Shown here: positions 45,757-54,203 of the stretch, piece after piece | Layout of the letters: every line of letters starts with the position of its first letter | Position numbering within the stretch: the stretch's first letter is position 1 | From: Sphingobium arseniciresistens | GTDB lineage: Bacteria; Pseudomonadota; Alphaproteobacteria; Sphingomonadales; Sphingomonadaceae | Assembly: GCA_029167225.1 (NCBI GenBank) | Contig: JARFNK010000007.1 | Location: 62,001 to 126,000, forward strand | DNA: 64,000 nt | Reading direction: 5' to 3' | Program-made: the position numbers and the translations under genes | Notes under the pieces: generated by a model | Told to the model about the DNA's origin: nothing | The model's database searches: none | The model's input: only the letters and a program-made list of their open reading frames with translations

Positions 45757-46368
45757 ATGTCTGTTTCTTCCCTTTCTTTCGCCCGCCCCCTGATTCTCGC
45801 GGCTTTGGCCGCGCTGCCGCTCGCCGGCTGCGCGACCGCCGTGCCACCTGTCGAGGTGACGCGCTTCCACACCGGCGCGCCCGCGACCACGGGGTCGATC
45901 GCGGTGGAGGAGATGCTGGGCAATCCCGACGTCAGCCTGGAATTCCGCACCTATGCCGCCGCCGTCTCCCGCGAGTTGCAGGGCGTCGGCTTCAGCGAGG
46001 GTGATGCCAAGTCGAGCGACTTCATCGCCTCGGTCGCGTTCCGCCGCGCCTTCCGCCCCAGCGGCATCGATCGTTCCGGCAAGCCCGTCAGCGTCGGCGT
46101 GGGCGGATCGACCGGCAGCTATGGCAGCGGCCTTGGTGTCGGCATCGGCATCAACCTGTCGGGCAAGCCCAAGGATATTGTAAGCACGGAGATGTCCGTC
46201 CGCATCAAGCGTCGCTCCGATGGGACGGTGCTGTGGGAAGGCCGGGCGCTGACCGAAGCGAAGCAGGGCACGCCCGCGTCCCAGCCCGGCCTTGTCGCCG
46301 GCAAGCTCGCGAGCGCGCTCTTCAAGGGCTATCCGGGCCAGTCGGGCCAGACTATACGGGTGAAATGA
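45757..46368 (+). CDS. DUF4136 lipoprotein
   Basis: 203-residue lipoprotein, lipobox LAGC at Cys25. Residues 40-195 fit DUF4136: a beta-rich domain with 'LEFRTYAAAVSRELQGVGFS' and 'STEMSVRIKRRSDGTVLWEG'. A Gly/Ser-rich loop lies in the middle ('SVGVGGSTGSYGSGLGVGIG'). Its function is unknown; it is probably in the periplasmic face of the outer membrane. The stop overlaps the start of the carboxypeptidase gene (ATGA). Confidence 0.82.
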   Translation: MSVSSLSFARPLILAALAALPLAGCATAVPPVEVTRFHTGAPATTGSIAVEEMLGNPDVSLEFRTYAAAVSRELQGVGFSEGDAKSSDFIASVAFRRAFRPSGIDRSGKPVSVGVGGSTGSYGSGLGVGIGINLSGKPKDIVSTEMSVRIKRRSDGTVLWEGRALTEAKQGTPASQPGLVAGKLASALFKGYPGQSGQTIRVK

Positions 46369-47483
46369 CACTCAGCATTTCCAGTGCCTTTGACGCAGGC
46401 AATATCCGCGTCCTCGCCGCCACCGACACCACTGCAGAGCTGGAGATCGTGAAGGATCACCAGAGCGACTTCTACCAGTGGTTCCATTTCCGGGTGTCAG
46501 GCGGCGCGGGCAAGGCGCTGGCATTGACGATCACCAATTGCGCGGGCGCGGCCTACCCGGACGGCTGGCCCGCCTATCAGGCGCGGGTGAGCGAGGATCG
46601 TGAGAACTGGTTCCTCGCCGATACCGACTATGCCGACGGCAAGCTGACGATTCGCGTCGAGCCGGATGGCAATGCGCTGTGGGTCGCCTATTTCGCGCCC
46701 TATTCCATGGAGCGGCATCACGATCTGGTCGCATGGGCGGCGCAGCAGCCCGGCGTTACGCATCGCGAGCTTGGCCTGACGCTCGACGGCCAGCCGCTGG
46801 ACTTGTTGACGCTGGGCGAAGGCCCGAAACAGGTCTGGCTCTATGCCCGCCAGCATCCCGGCGAGAGCATGGCGGAATGGTGGATGGAAGGGGCACTTGA
46901 GCGCCTCTGCGACATGGAGGATTCGGTCGCCCGGCTGCTGCGGCGCGAGGCGACCTTCCATATCGTGCCGAACATGAACCCCGACGGCAGCAGGCGCGGC
47001 CACCTGCGCACCAATGCGGCGGGCGTGAACCTCAACCGCGAATGGCATGAGCCCAGCATGGAGCGCAGCCCGGAAGTCTATCTGGTGCGCGGCGCGATGG
47101 ACGAGACCGGCGTGGATTTCGCGATGGACGTGCATGGCGACGAGGCGATCCCGCATGTCTTCATCGCCGGCTTCGAAGGCATTCCGTCGATGAAGGAGCG
47201 CCAGCACGCGCTGTACCATCGCTATCGCGATACGCTGGCCGCGCGCACGCCCGATTTCCAGACGAAGGTGGGCTATCCGGTGGCGCCGGCGGGGCGGGCG
47301 AACCTCACCATGTCGACCAACCAGCTGGCCGAGCGCTTCGGCGCGGTCAGCATGACGCTGGAAATGCCGTTCAAGGACAATGACGACCTGCCCGATCCCG
47401 ATTTCGGCTGGTCGCCGGCGCGCTCGGCGCAGCTTGGCCGCGATTGCATGGCGGCGCTGGCGGAAATCATCGCCGACATCTGA
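46365..47483 (+). CDS. M14-type carboxypeptidase (cytosolic carboxypeptidase-like)
   Basis: 372-residue zinc carboxypeptidase of the M14 AGBL/CCP-like group. An N-terminal beta domain (1-125, 'YQWFHFRVSGGAGKALALTI') precedes the catalytic domain. Zinc ligands lie in 'YARQHPGESMAEWW' (HxxE) and 'DFAMDVHGDEAIPH' (His). The substrate-binding 'NPDGSRRGHLRTNAAGVNLN' and the catalytic Glu region 'SMTLEMPFKDND' are also present. No signal peptide, so it acts in the cytoplasm. Substrate unknown. Coupled to the DUF4136 gene by ATGA. Confidence 0.9.
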   Translation: MTLSISSAFDAGNIRVLAATDTTAELEIVKDHQSDFYQWFHFRVSGGAGKALALTITNCAGAAYPDGWPAYQARVSEDRENWFLADTDYADGKLTIRVEPDGNALWVAYFAPYSMERHHDLVAWAAQQPGVTHRELGLTLDGQPLDLLTLGEGPKQVWLYARQHPGESMAEWWMEGALERLCDMEDSVARLLRREATFHIVPNMNPDGSRRGHLRTNAAGVNLNREWHEPSMERSPEVYLVRGAMDETGVDFAMDVHGDEAIPHVFIAGFEGIPSMKERQHALYHRYRDTLAARTPDFQTKVGYPVAPAGRANLTMSTNQLAERFGAVSMTLEMPFKDNDDLPDPDFGWSPARSAQLGRDCMAALAEIIADI

Positions 47484-47523
47484 AGGCGTGGGCGGCTGCG
47501 ACTGGCCGGACCGCTGATTCGGG

Positions 47524-48318
47524 TCAGGCCGGCGAGGCAGGCGTGTCGCCCTCCATGGGAAACAGCAACACCAGCTTCATGCCCGGATGCCCCGCGGGGA
47601 TGAGCGTAAGCTGATCGAAGTGCAGCGTGCCGCGCACGGGATGATCGAAGGCGCGGGCGCCGCCCTCCCGGCCCATCACCTGCTGCTCGTTCCACCCTGT
47701 GTCGAACTCCGGGCTGTTGGCGCACAGTCGCTCGATCAGGTCGGCGATCGCCCCGCTGTGCTGGCTGCGGCCATAATCCAGCCGAAATTCGGCCAGCAGC
47801 CGCCGGGCGCGCTCCGGCCAGTCCCGGATCAGCGTCCGTGCCTGCGGATCTTCGAACACGAAGCTCAGCAGGTTGCCGCCCGCGGCCATCCACGGACCGA
47901 AAAGGGCAATCGCCAGGTCGTTGGCGGCGATGACGGTCCACAGCGGATCGAGCATATAGGCCGGGCCATCGAACTGCGCGACGCATCGCTCAAGCGAAGC
48001 CGGCAGCTCTGCGCTGTCGTCCGCCATCGCCGCGGGATCATGGCGACCGGCCAGCGCGAACATGTGCGCTCGTCCCGCCGGGTCCAGTTGCAGCGCATCC
48101 GCGATGCGCGCGAGACTGTGGGTGCCGACTGCCGCTGCCTTTCCCTGCTCGATCCGCATGTACCAGATCGCGCTCATCCCGGCGCGGAAGGCGACTTCTT
48201 CCCGCCGGAGGCCGGGCGTGCGGCGACGGCGGCCCGTGCTTTCGCCGGCGGGCAGGCGTTCACGCTGTGCCCGCAGAAATGCGCCGAGCGCCAGGCCGGA
48301 GGGGGATGGGGGTGTCAT
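47524..48318 (-). CDS. XRE-family transcriptional regulator, MmyB-like
   Basis: 264 residues: an N-terminal helix-turn-helix (about 10-75) with 'RTPGLRREEVAFRAGMS' typical of MmyB-like regulators, and a C-terminal MmyB ligand-binding domain ('LDPLWTVIAANDLAIALFG'). Members often control a divergent neighbouring oxidoreductase or transferase gene, and here the methyltransferase gene begins 81 bases away on the other strand. The effector is unknown. Confidence 0.87.
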   Translation of the reverse strand: MTPPSPSGLALGAFLRAQRERLPAGESTGRRRRTPGLRREEVAFRAGMSAIWYMRIEQGKAAAVGTHSLARIADALQLDPAGRAHMFALAGRHDPAAMADDSAELPASLERCVAQFDGPAYMLDPLWTVIAANDLAIALFGPWMAAGGNLLSFVFEDPQARTLIRDWPERARRLLAEFRLDYGRSQHSGAIADLIERLCANSPEFDTGWNEQQVMGREGGARAFDHPVRGTLHFDQLTLIPAGHPGMKLVLLFPMEGDTPASPA

Positions 48319-48398
48319 TTATACCAGGATAAACTGGCTCATTTTACCAGTCTATAGGGCAGGTTAGGGGCGTTCTGGATGATTAACGGAGAACAGTG

Positions 48399-49199
48399 AT
48401 GACCGATATCGCCGAGGATGCCACCGCTACCGACCAGCATCGCCTGGTGGTCGACCAGTTCGGCGTGCGCGCCGACGCCTATGTGGCGAGCGCCGTCCAT
48501 GCCGCCGGGCCTGATCTGGACTGGATGGAAGCCCAAGCCCGGCAACAGGATCAGGGCAGCGCGAATCGCCGTCTGCTCGATATCGGCTGCGGCGGCGGCC
48601 ATGTATCCTATCGCCTGGCGCCGCATTTCGGAGCGGTCGTCGCCAGCGACCTGTCTTCCGACATGCTGGCCGCGGTCGAGGTGGAGGCGGCGCGAAGGGG
48701 CATTGCGAACATCGGCACGGTCGCCGCGCCCGCCGAGCGGCTGCCTTTTGCCGACGCGCATTTCGATGTCGTCGCCAGCCGCTTTTCGGCGCATCACTGG
48801 CATGATCTGGGCGCCGGCCTGCGGGAGGCGGCGCGGGTGCTGCGGCCCGGCGGGCAGGCACTGTTGGTCGATGGCCGCTCTCCGGGGGTGCCGCTGCTCG
48901 ATACCCATTTGCAGGCGATCGAGCTGCTGCGCGACCCCAGCCATGTCCGTGACTATGCGACGGCGGAATGGCTGGGTGCGATCGAGGCGGCGGGCTTCGT
49001 GCCGCTGGAGGTGAGGACGGCGCGGCTCCGCATGGATTTCGCCAGCTGGACCGCGCGGATGGGCACGCCCGCCGCCATTGTCGACGCGATCCGATACCTC
49101 CAGCGCCGCCTGCCCGCCGATGCGAAGGCCTGTTTCGGGCTGGAGGATGACGGCAGCTTCCAGCTCGACACGATCTGGATTGCGGCGCGACGGAGCTGA
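48399..49199 (+). CDS. Class I SAM-dependent methyltransferase (UbiE-like)
   Basis: 266-residue cytoplasmic methyltransferase. Motif I is 'LLDIGCGGGHVSYRLAPHF' (about 55-73), then 'VVASDLSSDMLAAVEVEAAR', 'LPFADAHFDVVASRFSAHHW' and 'VLRPGGQALLVDGRSPG' for later motifs. It resembles small-molecule methyltransferases; the substrate is unknown. The ATG at 48399 has GGAGA six bases upstream. Divergent from the MmyB-like regulator, which probably controls it. Confidence 0.85.
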   Translation: MTDIAEDATATDQHRLVVDQFGVRADAYVASAVHAAGPDLDWMEAQARQQDQGSANRRLLDIGCGGGHVSYRLAPHFGAVVASDLSSDMLAAVEVEAARRGIANIGTVAAPAERLPFADAHFDVVASRFSAHHWHDLGAGLREAARVLRPGGQALLVDGRSPGVPLLDTHLQAIELLRDPSHVRDYATAEWLGAIEAAGFVPLEVRTARLRMDFASWTARMGTPAAIVDAIRYLQRRLPADAKACFGLEDDGSFQLDTIWIAARRS

Positions 49200-49211
49200 G
49201 TTCGGCTGGCC

Positions 49212-49931
49212 CTAGGCGAAGATTTCCTCCAGAAAGTCGCTCATCGCCTTCCAGCTGCGCCGGTCGGCGTCGGGCTGGTAGCCCATGCCATGCGTCGCCA
49301 TGTCCACGGCTTCATCTGTGAAGGCGTGGCTGGTGTGGCCATAGGCGTGGATTTGCCAGTCGGCGCCGGCGTCCGTCAGTTCTTTTGCGAGGCCGACGGT
49401 CACATCGGGCGGGGCGATGGGGTCGTCCCAGCCATGGCAGACCAATATCTTCGCGGCGATCGGCGTGACGCTGTCATAGGGCGCGGGATCGTAGACGCCA
49501 TGGAAGCTGACGACGCCCTTCACGCCCAGACCGGCGCGGGCGATGTCGAGCACGCATTTGCCCCCGAAGCAGAAGCCGATGGCGGCGCACCGGCCGGCAT
49601 CCACGCCCGGCATCGCCTTCAGCGTCGCGAGCGAGGCTTCCAGCCGTGCCTTCAGCAAGAGGCGGTCGGCATTCAACTCGGCCATGTAGCGGCCCATGTC
49701 GGGCTCGCCGCGCTGGGTGCGCTTGCCCTGGCCGAAGACATCGGCGACGAGCACGGCATAGCCCAGGGCCGCGAGCCGCTCGGCGCGGACGAAATCGGCT
49801 TCCTTGGTGCCCAGCACATTGGGGATCAGCAGCACGCCGGGCTGCGTGCCGGCCGAATCATCACTGACCGCCATGCCTTCGAAAGGGCCGCCCGGACCTT
49901 CATACAGGGTCACAGTGCGCTTGATCGTCAT
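49212..49931 (-). CDS. Dienelactone hydrolase family protein
   Basis: 239-residue alpha/beta hydrolase with the dienelactone hydrolase nucleophile elbow '[13 protein letters not shown]' (Cys at about 120), the Asp region '[14 protein letters not shown]' and the His in '[10 protein letters not shown]'. It hydrolyses lactones or related esters; the substrate here is unknown. Start 49931 has GGAG nine bases upstream. It is convergent with the methyltransferase gene, 12 bp apart. Confidence 0.88.
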   Translation of the reverse strand: MTIKRTVTLYEGPGGPFEGMAVSDDSAGTQPGVLLIPNVLGTKEADFVRAERLAALGYAVLVADVFGQGKRTQRGEPDMGRYMAELNADRLLLKARLEASLATLKAMPGVDAGRCAAIGFCFGGKCVLDIARAGLGVKGVVSFHGVYDPAPYDSVTPIAAKILVCHGWDDPIAPPDVTVGLAKELTDAGADWQIHAYGHTSHAFTDEAVDMATHGMGYQPDADRRSWKAMSDFLEEIFA

Positions 49932-50034
49932 AGGTATAACTCCGCTTTGGCTACTCCCGGCTCCGGCCGCTTGCATGGCGGAGAACAGCCGTTATGGAAA
50001 GCCGCGACATTCCCTCGCGCTGGAGAAAATGCCC

Positions 50035-50721
50035 ATGCCGACTCTCGTCCTTATCCGCCACGGCCAGTCTTCCTGGAATCTGGAAAACCGTTTCACCGGC
50101 TGGTGGGATGTCGATGTGACGGAAAAGGGCGCGGCCGAGGCAAAGGCGGCCGGCGAGCTGATGAAGGAGAAGGGGCTGGATTTCGACAGCTGCTTCACCA
50201 GCGTCCAGACCCGCGCGATCAAGACGCTGAACCTCGCGCTGGAGGCCATGGGCCGCCTGTGGCTGCCGGTCGAGAAGGACTGGCACCTGAACGAGCGCCA
50301 TTATGGCGGGCTGACCGGCCTGAACAAAGCGGAGACGGCGGCCAAACATGGCGACGCGCAGGTGAAGATCTGGCGCCGCAGCTTCGACATCCCGCCGCCG
50401 CCGCTGGAAGCGGGCGGCGAGTTCGATCTCAGCAAGGATCGCCGCTATGACGGTATCCCCATCCCCGCGACGGAAAGCCTGAAGGACACGATCGCGCGCG
50501 TGCTGCCCTATTGGGAAAGCCGGATCGCGCCGGAGCTGAAGGCGGGCAAGCGGGTGCTGATCTCCGCCCATGGCAATTCGCTGCGTGCGCTGGTGAAGCA
50601 TCTTTCCGGTATTCCCGACGACGAGATCACTGAGTTGGAGATCCCGACCGGCCAGCCCATCGTCTATGAGCTCGACGACAATCTGGCGGCGATCGACCGC
50701 TATTATCTTTCCGAACGCTGA
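50035..50721 (+). CDS. gpmA: 2,3-bisphosphoglycerate-dependent phosphoglycerate mutase
   Basis: 228-residue glycolytic/gluconeogenic enzyme interconverting 3- and 2-phosphoglycerate. The phospho-His motif '[20 protein letters not shown]' (His at 9) and the second His in '[17 protein letters not shown]' are intact, with '[18 protein letters not shown]'. GGAG nine bases upstream supports the Met at 50035 rather than the one six bases earlier. Single gene, divergent from the hydrolase gene. Confidence 0.96.
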   Translation: MPTLVLIRHGQSSWNLENRFTGWWDVDVTEKGAAEAKAAGELMKEKGLDFDSCFTSVQTRAIKTLNLALEAMGRLWLPVEKDWHLNERHYGGLTGLNKAETAAKHGDAQVKIWRRSFDIPPPPLEAGGEFDLSKDRRYDGIPIPATESLKDTIARVLPYWESRIAPELKAGKRVLISAHGNSLRALVKHLSGIPDDEITELEIPTGQPIVYELDDNLAAIDRYYLSER

Positions 50722-50856
50722 TCGGGCGCGCGGGACGTGATGTTCATGTCCCGCCCCTGCCGATACGCGAAAAACGGCGATGAAGGGGGCTTGCCGGGGC
50801 TTGCCGTTCGCGCCCTACGCCCCTAATGCGCTGTGCTTCTCCAAGAGGGGCGGACG

Positions 50857-51387
50857 ATGGGCGAAGCAGCGACAAATGGTAACGCAGGCGTGGTCGACGT
50901 CGGCATCATCATGGGCAGCCGCTCGGATTGGGAAACCATGCGCCACGCGGCCGAGACGCTGGAAGCGCTTGGCATCCCCCATGAATGCAAGGTCGTTTCC
51001 GCCCACCGCACGCCCGACCGGCTCTATGATTATGCCAAGGGCGCGGCGGGGCGGGGGATCAAGGTCATCATCGCCGGCGCGGGCGGCGCGGCCCATCTGC
51101 CTGGCATGACCGCATCGATGACGCGCCTGCCGGTGCTGGGCGTACCCGTCGAATCGAAGGCGTTGAAGGGCATGGACAGCCTGCTTTCCATCGTCCAGAT
51201 GCCCGCCGGCATTCCCGTGGGCACGCTGGCCATCGGCCGGGCGGGCGCGGTGAACGCTGCGCTGCTGGCTGCGGCGATGCTGGCGACGACCGATGATGCG
51301 CTGGCCGGCCGGCTGGACGACTGGCGCACCCGCCAGACCGCGGCGGTCGATGAAAGCCCTGTAGACATGGACAGCGAAGCGGCCTGA
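50857..51387 (+). CDS. purE: N5-carboxyaminoimidazole ribonucleotide mutase PurE
   Basis: 176-residue class I PurE of purine synthesis. It has '[19 protein letters not shown]' near the N-terminus, '[18 protein letters not shown]' and the '[19 protein letters not shown]' active-site loop. GAGGGG seven bases before the ATG fixes the start, though a GTG exists at 50833. Its stop overlaps the purK start by one base (TGATG). Confidence 0.96.
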   Translation: MGEAATNGNAGVVDVGIIMGSRSDWETMRHAAETLEALGIPHECKVVSAHRTPDRLYDYAKGAAGRGIKVIIAGAGGAAHLPGMTASMTRLPVLGVPVESKALKGMDSLLSIVQMPAGIPVGTLAIGRAGAVNAALLAAAMLATTDDALAGRLDDWRTRQTAAVDESPVDMDSEAA

Positions 51388-52457
51388 TGACGACCATCGC
51401 ACCCGGCGGCACCATTGGCATATTGGGGGGCGGCCAGCTCGGCCGGATGCTCGCCATGGCGGCGGCGCAGCTGGGCTATCGCACCCATGTCTACGCGCCC
51501 GAGGCGAGCGGCCCGGCCGCCGACGTGTCGCCGCGCTGGACGCAGGCGGCCTATGAGGATGCCGACGCGCTCGCTGCCTTTGCCGACGGTGTCGATGTCG
51601 TCACCTATGAATTCGAGAATATCGACGCGGGCGCCGTCGATGTGCTGGCCGCCCACGGGCTGGTGCGGCCGGGCGTCAAGGGCCTGCGGATCGCGCAGGA
51701 CCGTTTGGCGGAAAAGCGCTTCGTCAACGATCTGGGCGGCGTCACCGCCCCCTTCGCTGCCGTTGGCAGCCTCGACGATCTGGAGATCGCGCTGGACGAG
51801 ATCGGCTGCCCGGCGATCCTGAAGACCAACCGCATGGGCTATGACGGCAAGGGGCAGGCGCGGATCATGGTGCCGGGCGACGCTGTAGGCGCATGGAACG
51901 CCATCGGCCGCGTGCCGGCGATCCTTGAAGGCTTCGTGACCTTCGAGGCGGAATTTTCCGTGATCCTGGCGCGGGGCGCGGATGGCGACATCCGTTTCTG
52001 GGACAGCGCGGTGAACGTCCACCGCGACGGCATCCTCGCCACCTCCACCGTGCCCGCGCCCGATGTCGTGCTGGCGCAGATCGACGCGGCCCGCGCGATG
52101 GCGCGCGATGTCGCCGATGCGCTGGATTATATTGGCGTGCTTACGCTGGAATTCTTCGCATCGCCCGAAGGCCCGGTGTTCAACGAAATGGCGCCGCGCG
52201 TCCACAATAGCGGGCACTGGACGATCGAGGGCGCGCTCACCAGCCAGTTCGAGAATCACGTCCGCGCCATTTGCGGCCTGCCGCTGGGCGACACCGCGCT
52301 CACCGCCCCGCGCGTGGAAATGCACAACCTTCTGGGCGATGAGGCCGGTCAATGGCTTGCACTGCTTTCGGACCCTAGCAATCACCTGCACCTTTATGGC
52401 AAGGGAGAGGCCCGGCCGGGACGCAAGATGGGGCATGTCACCCGCCTCATGCGCTGA
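51387..52457 (+). CDS. purK: 5-(carboxyamino)imidazole ribonucleotide synthase PurK
   Basis: 356-residue ATP-grasp enzyme making N5-CAIR, the substrate of PurE. The N-terminal Gly-rich 'IGILGGGQLGRMLAMAAAQL', ATP-grasp 'AILKTNRMGYDGKGQARIM' and the metal site 'VFNEMAPRVHNSGHWTIEGA' are present. It forms a two-gene unit with purE by stop/start overlap. Confidence 0.96.
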   Translation: MTTIAPGGTIGILGGGQLGRMLAMAAAQLGYRTHVYAPEASGPAADVSPRWTQAAYEDADALAAFADGVDVVTYEFENIDAGAVDVLAAHGLVRPGVKGLRIAQDRLAEKRFVNDLGGVTAPFAAVGSLDDLEIALDEIGCPAILKTNRMGYDGKGQARIMVPGDAVGAWNAIGRVPAILEGFVTFEAEFSVILARGADGDIRFWDSAVNVHRDGILATSTVPAPDVVLAQIDAARAMARDVADALDYIGVLTLEFFASPEGPVFNEMAPRVHNSGHWTIEGALTSQFENHVRAICGLPLGDTALTAPRVEMHNLLGDEAGQWLALLSDPSNHLHLYGKGEARPGRKMGHVTRLMR

Positions 52458-52553
52458 CCGCCGCCAGAGAGGGCCACAAGAGCAGACGATGAGGATGCCA
52501 GTCATGACCCGCCGCAGTCCCGCGCACGGTAGCGCCCACCGCAGCAGCGCCCA

Positions 52554-53045
52554 ATGAACCGCCCGGAAATCGTATTGATGCTGGCGCGCGCCGACAATGG
52601 CGTGATCGGACGGGATGGCAAGCTGCCCTGGCACCTGCCCGCCGACCTGCGCCGCTTCAAGATGCTGACGCAGGGCCGGCCGATGGTGATGGGCCGCAAG
52701 ACCTTCGAAAGCCTGCCCGGCCTGCTCGACGGGCGCCGGCACATCGTCCTCACCCACGATGCCGACTGGCAGGATGAGGGCGCCGAGGTGGTCCATGACG
52801 TCGAGGGCGCGATTCGCGTCGCCAATGCGCCGGTGATTTCCGTGATCGGCGGCGCGGAGATTTTCCGCCTGTTCGCCGATCGCGCCGACCGGGTGGAATT
52901 GACGCAGGTGCATGGCGACGTCGTTGGCGACGTTACCGTGCCGCCGTTCGATCCCGCCATCTGGGAAGATGTCGCGCGTGAGGATCATGCGGCGGAGAAT
53001 GGGCGCCCGGCCTACAGCTTCGTCACGCTGCGGCGGCGGATGTGA
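52554..53045 (+). CDS. folA: Dihydrofolate reductase
   Basis: 163-residue enzyme reducing dihydrofolate to tetrahydrofolate. Conserved 'ADNGVIGRDGKLPWHLPADL' carries the active-site Asp of the WHLPADL motif, and 'MGRKTFESLPG' follows; 'GGAEIFRLF' is the NADPH site. The ATG overlaps the stop of a 22-codon frame upstream. It lies 96 bp after purK and 88 bp before ribF. Confidence 0.95.
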   Translation: MNRPEIVLMLARADNGVIGRDGKLPWHLPADLRRFKMLTQGRPMVMGRKTFESLPGLLDGRRHIVLTHDADWQDEGAEVVHDVEGAIRVANAPVISVIGGAEIFRLFADRADRVELTQVHGDVVGDVTVPPFDPAIWEDVAREDHAAENGRPAYSFVTLRRRM

Positions 53046-53133
53046 TCGTGCCGGGCCTGATGGCGGGCAGGCTCCCGTTCGCGGGCATTCTGCCGCATTG
53101 CGCCGCGCCCCGGCGCCTCCTATAGCGCGGCCG

Positions 53134-54075
53134 ATGGAGCGGCTGGACAGCGGAGCCCCGGCGCCCGCGCATCTGCGGGGCGCCATCGTGGCCCTGGGCA
53201 ATTTCGATGGCTTTCACCTGGGGCACCAGGCGGTAGTGGCGCGCGCCGTCGCGCTGGCACGCGCGCAGGGCCGCCCGGTCATCGTCGCCACCTTCGATCC
53301 GCATCCGGTTCGCCTGTTCCGCCCGGATACGCCGCCCTTCCGCCTGACCACGCTGGACCAGCGCGAGCGGCTGTTCGCACGCGCCGGGGCGGATGCGATG
53401 CTGGTCTTCCACTTCGACCGTGCCTTTGCCGCGCTCACCGCCGATCAGTTCATCGACCTGCTGGTCGACGGCATCGGTGCGGCGGGTGTCGTCACCGGGC
53501 AGGATTTCACCTTCGGTTCGGGGCGCAGCGGCAATGTCGCGCGGTTGCTGGAGGCGGGCGTGGCGCGCGGCTTCACGGCCGAAGCGCTCGCCCCGGTGGC
53601 GGATGCCGATGGGCAGGTGATCTCCTCCAGCCGCATCCGCGCAGCATTGCAGGCAGGCGATTGCGCCACGGCGACGCGGCTGCTCACCCGCCCCTTCGCG
53701 ATCGAGGGCGTGGTGCAGCATGGCGACAAGCTGGGCCGCACCATCGGCTTTCCCACCGCCAATGTGGACATGGGCCCCTATCTGCGCCCCGCCTATGGCA
53801 TCTATGCGGTTCGCGGCCTGCTGCCCGACGGCCGGGTGCTGGATGGCGCGGCGAACCTGGGCATCCGCCCGACCTTCGATCCGCCCAAGGAATTGCTGGA
53901 GCCGCATTTCTTCGATTTTGCTGAAAGTCTCTACGACCAGCGGATCGAGGTGCAGCTGATCGCATGGCTGCGCGGCGAGGAGAAATATGACGGGCTGGAG
54001 CCATTGATGGCGCAGATCGCGAAGGACTGCGACGATGCCCGGCAAATCCTTGCGGCGACGCCCCACCTCGCCTAA
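53134..54075 (+). CDS. ribF: Bifunctional riboflavin kinase/FAD synthetase RibF
   Basis: 313 residues: N-terminal FMN adenylyltransferase ('VALGNFDGFHLGHQAVVARA' with the nucleotidyltransferase HxGH, and 'VISSSRIRAAL') and C-terminal riboflavin kinase ('KLGRTIGFPTANVDMGPYL', 'GAANLGIRPTFD'). Makes FMN and FAD. It precedes ileS, a classic ribF-ileS-lspA order. The frame is open upstream but overlaps folA; the ATG at 53134 begins the conserved domain. Confidence 0.96.
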   Translation: MERLDSGAPAPAHLRGAIVALGNFDGFHLGHQAVVARAVALARAQGRPVIVATFDPHPVRLFRPDTPPFRLTTLDQRERLFARAGADAMLVFHFDRAFAALTADQFIDLLVDGIGAAGVVTGQDFTFGSGRSGNVARLLEAGVARGFTAEALAPVADADGQVISSSRIRAALQAGDCATATRLLTRPFAIEGVVQHGDKLGRTIGFPTANVDMGPYLRPAYGIYAVRGLLPDGRVLDGAANLGIRPTFDPPKELLEPHFFDFAESLYDQRIEVQLIAWLRGEEKYDGLEPLMAQIAKDCDDARQILAATPHLA

Positions 54076-54098
54076 TGCGCTGAGCACGATTTTTCGGC

Positions 54099-54178
54099 CC
54101 GTTCGGGCTGAACCCGCCGAAGCCCCGCACGTCCCCCGACAAAACAGGACGGCCCTTTGGCAGGTTCAGGGCGAACGG
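54099..54178. repeat. REP-like inverted pair between ribF and ileS
   Basis: Left arm 54099-54122 (CCGTTCGGGCTGAACCCGCC..) and right arm 54155-54178 are reverse complements at 20 of 24 bases. It is a degenerate relative of the GTTCG..CTGA..GTCGAAG family found at 41740. It lies 23 bp after the ribF stop and could act as a structured RNA element. Confidence 0.6.
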
Positions 54179-54203
54179 ACCCTGCTTTTTTGACCGGACC
54201 CGC

